Shown here: piece by piece, positions 61,294 to 64,000 of the stretch | Layout of the letters: each line of letters starts with the position of its first letter | Numbering within the stretch: position 1 is the stretch's first letter | DNA from: Brevibacillus fortis | GTDB taxonomy: Bacteria; Bacillota; Bacilli; Brevibacillales; Brevibacillaceae | NCBI RefSeq assembly: GCF_003013395.1 | Contig: NZ_PXZM01000010.1 | Location: 93,515 to 157,514, forward strand | DNA length: 64,000 bases | Direction: 5' to 3' | Notes under the pieces: generated by a model | Seen by the model: the letters and a program-made list of their open reading frames with translations, nothing else | Told to the model about the DNA's origin: nothing | Database searches by the model: none | Position numbers and translations under genes: made by a program

Positions 61294-62493
61294 ATGAACT
61301 ACGATGTTATTTTGATTCGTTATGGTGAATTGGCGCTGAAAGGGAAAAACCGCGATCAATTCGAAGAGGCACTTGTCAAAAGTGTAAGAAACGTACTGCG
61401 CTCATTTTTTAAAGTAAAAGTTCGACGCAATTACGGTCGGATGTATGTGGAGCTGCACGGGGAGGACGCCTATGCGGTTATGGAGCGTTTGAAGCGCGTT
61501 TTTGGTATTTCTTCCTTTAGTCCGACGATCCAGGTAGATCCTGATATTGAAACGATCAAGGAAAAAGCGCTGGAGTTGGTTCGTCAAATGGACCCACAGC
61601 CGCGTACCTTCCGCGTGGTTTCTCGTCGCGCAGATAAACGCTATCCAATTCAATCGATGGAAGTGAACCGCATGGTGGCAACACACATCTTGCGTGCCCT
61701 TCCAGCTATCAGTGTAGATTTGCATGAGCCGGATATGATTGTTAATGTAGAAATTCGCACGGAGGGTACGTACATTAGTTGTGAAACCATTCAGGGACTA
61801 GGCGGCTTGCCAGTTGGGGTAAGCGGAAAAGTACTGTTGCTTCTATCTGGGGGTATCGACAGTCCTGTAGCTGGCTGGATGATGCTGAAGCGTGGAGTGA
61901 CGCTTGAAGCGATTCACTTCCACAGCTATCCGTTTACGAGCGAGCGCGCTTTGCAAAAAGTACGTGACTTGGCTCATAAGCTGACCAAATGGGGAGGAAC
62001 TGTCCGTCTCCACGTCGTACCGTTTACAGAGATTCAAACTGCCATTCGTGAAAAATGTCCAGAAGACTATTTGATCACCATCATGCGTCGTTTCATGATG
62101 CGCATTTCGGAGCGTGTTGCGGAAAATACCAATGCCAAGGCACTCGCAACAGGAGAAAGCCTCGGTCAAGTTGCGTCGCAAACCTTGGAAAGTATGGATA
62201 CGATCAACAAGGTGATTTCGATTCCAATCCTGCGACCGCTTGTTGCAATGGACAAGGTAGACATTGTGGACATTTCTCGCCAAATTGATACGTACGAACT
62301 GTCTATTTTGCCATATGAAGACTGCTGCACAGTGTTTACACCGAAAAATCCTGTGACGCGACCGAAGCCTCGCCTCGCCGTAAAATTTGAGGAAGCGCTG
62401 GATGTAGAAGCGTTAGTGGAGGATGCTGTAGCGCGAACTGAAATAGAAGAGATTACAACGAAGCCAAAAGAAACCACAACCGACCTGTTCTAA
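61294..62493 (+). CDS. thiI: tRNA 4-thiouridine synthase ThiI
   Basis: A 399-residue protein with a ferredoxin-like domain and THUMP domain (about 1-165) and a PP-loop ATPase domain with LLLLSGGIDSPVAGWMMLKRG (SGGxDS). It thiolates U8 of tRNA, and in some species thiamine precursors. It has no C-terminal rhodanese domain, as usual in Bacillus, so it depends on the cysteine desulfurase encoded just upstream. AAAGGAGATAAAT ribosome binding site. Confidence 0.96.
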   Translation: MNYDVILIRYGELALKGKNRDQFEEALVKSVRNVLRSFFKVKVRRNYGRMYVELHGEDAYAVMERLKRVFGISSFSPTIQVDPDIETIKEKALELVRQMDPQPRTFRVVSRRADKRYPIQSMEVNRMVATHILRALPAISVDLHEPDMIVNVEIRTEGTYISCETIQGLGGLPVGVSGKVLLLLSGGIDSPVAGWMMLKRGVTLEAIHFHSYPFTSERALQKVRDLAHKLTKWGGTVRLHVVPFTEIQTAIREKCPEDYLITIMRRFMMRISERVAENTNAKALATGESLGQVASQTLESMDTINKVISIPILRPLVAMDKVDIVDISRQIDTYELSILPYEDCCTVFTPKNPVTRPKPRLAVKFEEALDVEALVEDAVARTEIEEITTKPKETTTDLF

Positions 62494-62535
62494 ATGCAGG
62501 TATAGAGAAAATCGCGACACGGGGGAGAAGGAACC

Positions 62536-63312
62536 ATGATAATCCGTTATGAGCGCAATGGTAAGGTGAAGCATGGCTGGATGGTGGAAGAGGATCACAA
62601 AGTACGTGTGATTGAAGGGGACATTTACAAAATCCATACAGCAAAACCGATTATGACAGGCCTTGAGCTGCCTTTGGACGAGGTCACGTTAAAGGCGCCA
62701 AGTGATCCAAGCAAGGTCGTGTGCATCGGATTGAATTACCTGGACCATGCGGCTGAGATGGGGATTGACATGCCAAAAGAACCGTTGATGTTTTTGAAGC
62801 CGTCAACAACTGTCATTGGACCTGGTGAGCCCATCGTCTATCCAAAACTGACCCAGAACCTTCATTATGAAGGTGAACTCGCCGTGGTGATTAAGAAAGA
62901 GGCCAAGAAGGTCAAGGCTGTTGATGCAGACGATTATATCTTGGGATTCACTTGTGCGATTGATGTGACCGCTCGCGATCTGCAGATGAGCGATGGGCAA
63001 TGGACACGAGCGAAAGGCTTTGACACGTTTTGTCCGCTTGGACCTGCTATTGCAGCCAAACTGGATTATCATAACTTGCGTATCGTGACACGAGTAAACG
63101 GGGAAGTGCGTCAGGATGCTCGCACTGACCAATTGATTTTTTCGATTCCGCAGCTGATCGAAGCTGTGTCTGCGGTCATGACGCTTCGTCCAGGCGATGT
63201 TATTTTAACCGGGACTCCATCTGGTGTAGGCGAACTTGTTCCAGGTGACGAAATTTCGGTAACCATCGAAGGGATCGGAACCTTAACGACTCATGTAGTT
63301 GCTGAGGAGTAG
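62536..63312 (+). CDS. Fumarylacetoacetate hydrolase-family protein
   Basis: A 258-residue FAH-fold enzyme. VCIGLNYLDHAAEMG, FLKPSTTVIGPGEPIVYP, HYEGELAVVI (metal-binding Glu residues) and AIDVTARDLQ with GFDTFCPLGPAI match the FAH/2-hydroxyhepta-diene-dioate isomerase superfamily, which cleaves or decarboxylates beta-diketones or oxaloacetate. Specific substrate not predictable. GGGGGAGAAGG ribosome binding site, 42 bases after thiI, probably co-transcribed. Confidence 0.93.
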   Translation: MIIRYERNGKVKHGWMVEEDHKVRVIEGDIYKIHTAKPIMTGLELPLDEVTLKAPSDPSKVVCIGLNYLDHAAEMGIDMPKEPLMFLKPSTTVIGPGEPIVYPKLTQNLHYEGELAVVIKKEAKKVKAVDADDYILGFTCAIDVTARDLQMSDGQWTRAKGFDTFCPLGPAIAAKLDYHNLRIVTRVNGEVRQDARTDQLIFSIPQLIEAVSAVMTLRPGDVILTGTPSGVGELVPGDEISVTIEGIGTLTTHVVAEE

Positions 63313-63336
63313 TCATACATTCTTTGATAAATTGAC

Positions 63337-63374
63337 CAAGCCCCCTGCTTGTATAAGTGGGGGCTTGGCTTTTT
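63337..63374. terminator. Bidirectional terminator
   Basis: CCAAGCCCCC/GGGGGCTTGG stem with a T5 tail between the convergent FAH and small acidic-protein genes. Confidence 0.83.
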
Positions 63375-63654
63375 ATTCTTCTTCGTTCGGATCATCATGA
63401 ATGGGGTGCGCGGATGGGTCTTGTCTCGGAAGGTCTTGATGCATCAGCCGTGTTTCGTAAGTGAATCGAGTGGTGGTGGAGTGCTGTCCGGGTTCCCAGC
63501 CTGTTGCTTTCCCTAAGCGGGCTTCGTTGGTGGCTGCTCCAAAAGGCCCCTCCGGGAATTCTTCCTGAAGGATTTCGTTGCGCTGGGACTCTACAGTAGA
63601 TAATTCACTGTAATTATCGTTTTCGTATTCTTCGTAGGTTGGTTTCGGGTCCAT
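63373..63654 (-). CDS. Small acidic protein, DUF3905-like
   Basis: A 93-residue, strongly acidic protein without TM or Cys: MDPKPTYEEYENDNYSELS ... EFPEGPFGAATNEARLGKATGWEPGQ ... DLPRQDPSAHPIHDDPNEEE. The phrases EGPFGAATNE and QDLPRQ..AHP..D resemble DUF3905, a small Bacillales-specific family of unknown role. I am moderately sure of this. It is leftward and convergent with the FAH gene. Confidence 0.7.
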   Translation of the reverse strand: MDPKPTYEEYENDNYSELSTVESQRNEILQEEFPEGPFGAATNEARLGKATGWEPGQHSTTTRFTYETRLMHQDLPRQDPSAHPIHDDPNEEE

Positions 63655-63850
63655 AGTAACACCGCCGTTTTATTATTGGATACTTTCACGGATACGTAGC
63701 TAAAACGCCTGACGGTTATAGTGTGAAATAAAAAGAGAATCACTATTCGTTTTACCTATTGACTCCGTCACTTATTTCATTTATATTTAAATTCTGCTCG
63801 AAACAATCAACTCAAATGAAAAGTCATCAATAAAAAAGTGAGAGAAACAC

Positions 63851-63880
63851 TTGACTTTTATCTGTTGGTTTTGTTATATT
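63851..63880 (+). promoter_or_regulatory. rRNA operon promoter P1
   Basis: TTGACT (63851-63856), 18-base spacer, TATATT (63875-63880). Confidence 0.85.
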
Positions 63881-63925
63881 AGATCTTGTCGCTGCTGAAC
63901 GAAGCGAAATGGTTAAAAAAACCTC

Positions 63926-63954
63926 TTGCAAAAACAGTTGCGATGTGGTAAGAT
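63926..63954 (+). promoter_or_regulatory. rRNA operon promoter P2
   Basis: TTGCAA (63926-63931), 17-base spacer, TAAGAT (63949-63954), 75 bases after P1: the tandem layout of Bacillus rrn operons. Confidence 0.85.
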
Positions 63955-64000
63955 CGATAAGTCGCCTTCGGGCGAATGACACAAAATGCTCTTTGAAAAC
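63955..64000 (+). promoter_or_regulatory. rRNA leader with UUCG hairpin and boxA-like element
   Basis: TCGCC-TTCG-GGCGA hairpin (63962-63975) and TGCTCTTTGAAAAC (63987-64000), the typical antitermination/processing leader before 16S rRNA. The 16S gene itself starts beyond the window edge. Confidence 0.8.

Noticed and set aside
1..64000. CRISPR arrays, insertion sequences, prophage blocks, tRNA genes
   Set aside because: No regularly spaced repeats, transposase frames, tRNA cloverleaf or phage structural genes were recognised; only the edge recombinase suggests a mobile element.

Overview
The window fits a spore-forming, low-to-moderate GC Firmicute of the Brevibacillus/Paenibacillus type, most likely Brevibacillus. 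Supporting signs are strong AGGAGG-type ribosome binding sites with many GTG and TTG starts, T-rich intrinsic terminators, Bacillales-specific genes (ytxJ, aroA-ccpA, acuABC, refZ, ezrA, spo0M, ytrH, ytrI, yheC/D, small YjcZ-like and SspM-like spore proteins) and an S-layer-homology protein. The species is inferred from gene content, not proven. No tRNA or rRNA gene lies inside the window and no CRISPR array was seen, but the window ends in the promoter and leader region of an rRNA operon.

Layout. 1-0.4 kb: the 5' end of a large serine recombinase running off the left edge. 0.5-6.6 kb: HxlR and PadR regulators, a spore-coat-type ATP-grasp protein, a truncated HtrA-like protease, an M29 aminopeptidase, small spore-type ORFs and a strongly base-paired 207-nt element resembling 6S RNA. 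6.7-15.4 kb: a conserved Bacillales core with an FtsA-like ATPase, bifunctional aroA, a CsoR-type regulator, ccpA, an MTA/SAH nucleosidase fused to a glutaredoxin-like domain, and acuABC. 15.4-22 kb: a class A penicillin-binding protein with fibronectin type III domains, rpsD with a long leader, and a PepSY/YcdB-type SLH protein. 22.2-30.7 kb: a histidine phosphatase, a GAF-GGDEF diguanylate cyclase, an MBL-fold hydrolase, a lipoprotein, refZ, and an EzrA-type division protein that carries an extracytoplasmic TPM domain. 30.9-39.1 kb: an HI0933-type flavoprotein, acetyltransferase, M42 peptidase, MFS transporter and a sporulation group (SspM-like, ytrH, ytrI, spo0M, YjcZ-like).

39.3-50.7 kb: a codY homologue, then a seven-gene ABC-transporter and peptide-catabolism operon with its own RpiR regulator, an N-succinylamino-acid-racemase-type enolase-superfamily enzyme and a SxxK serine hydrolase. 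A pair of TGAA/TTCA motifs sits just after its promoter. 50.7-55.6 kb: three MFS exporters around an ArsR-type regulator with ACGTTCA half-sites. 55.5-63.7 kb: SDR, DUF1540, a yqfW-yqfX-like pair, DUF84, dapF, a cysteine desulfurase with thiI, an FAH-family enzyme and a small acidic protein. 63.85-64.0 kb: tandem rrn promoters.

How the parts fit. Two global nutrient regulators (CcpA and CodY types) sit near their usual kinds of targets: acetate/acetoin control (acuABC) and peptide uptake. The main unusual features are the TPM-EzrA fusion, the nucleosidase-glutaredoxin fusion, the 6S-like element and the peptide/racemase operon. The conserved refZ-ezrA and iscS-thiI blocks are about 30 kb apart, and the DNA between them is rich in transporters and accessory genes.
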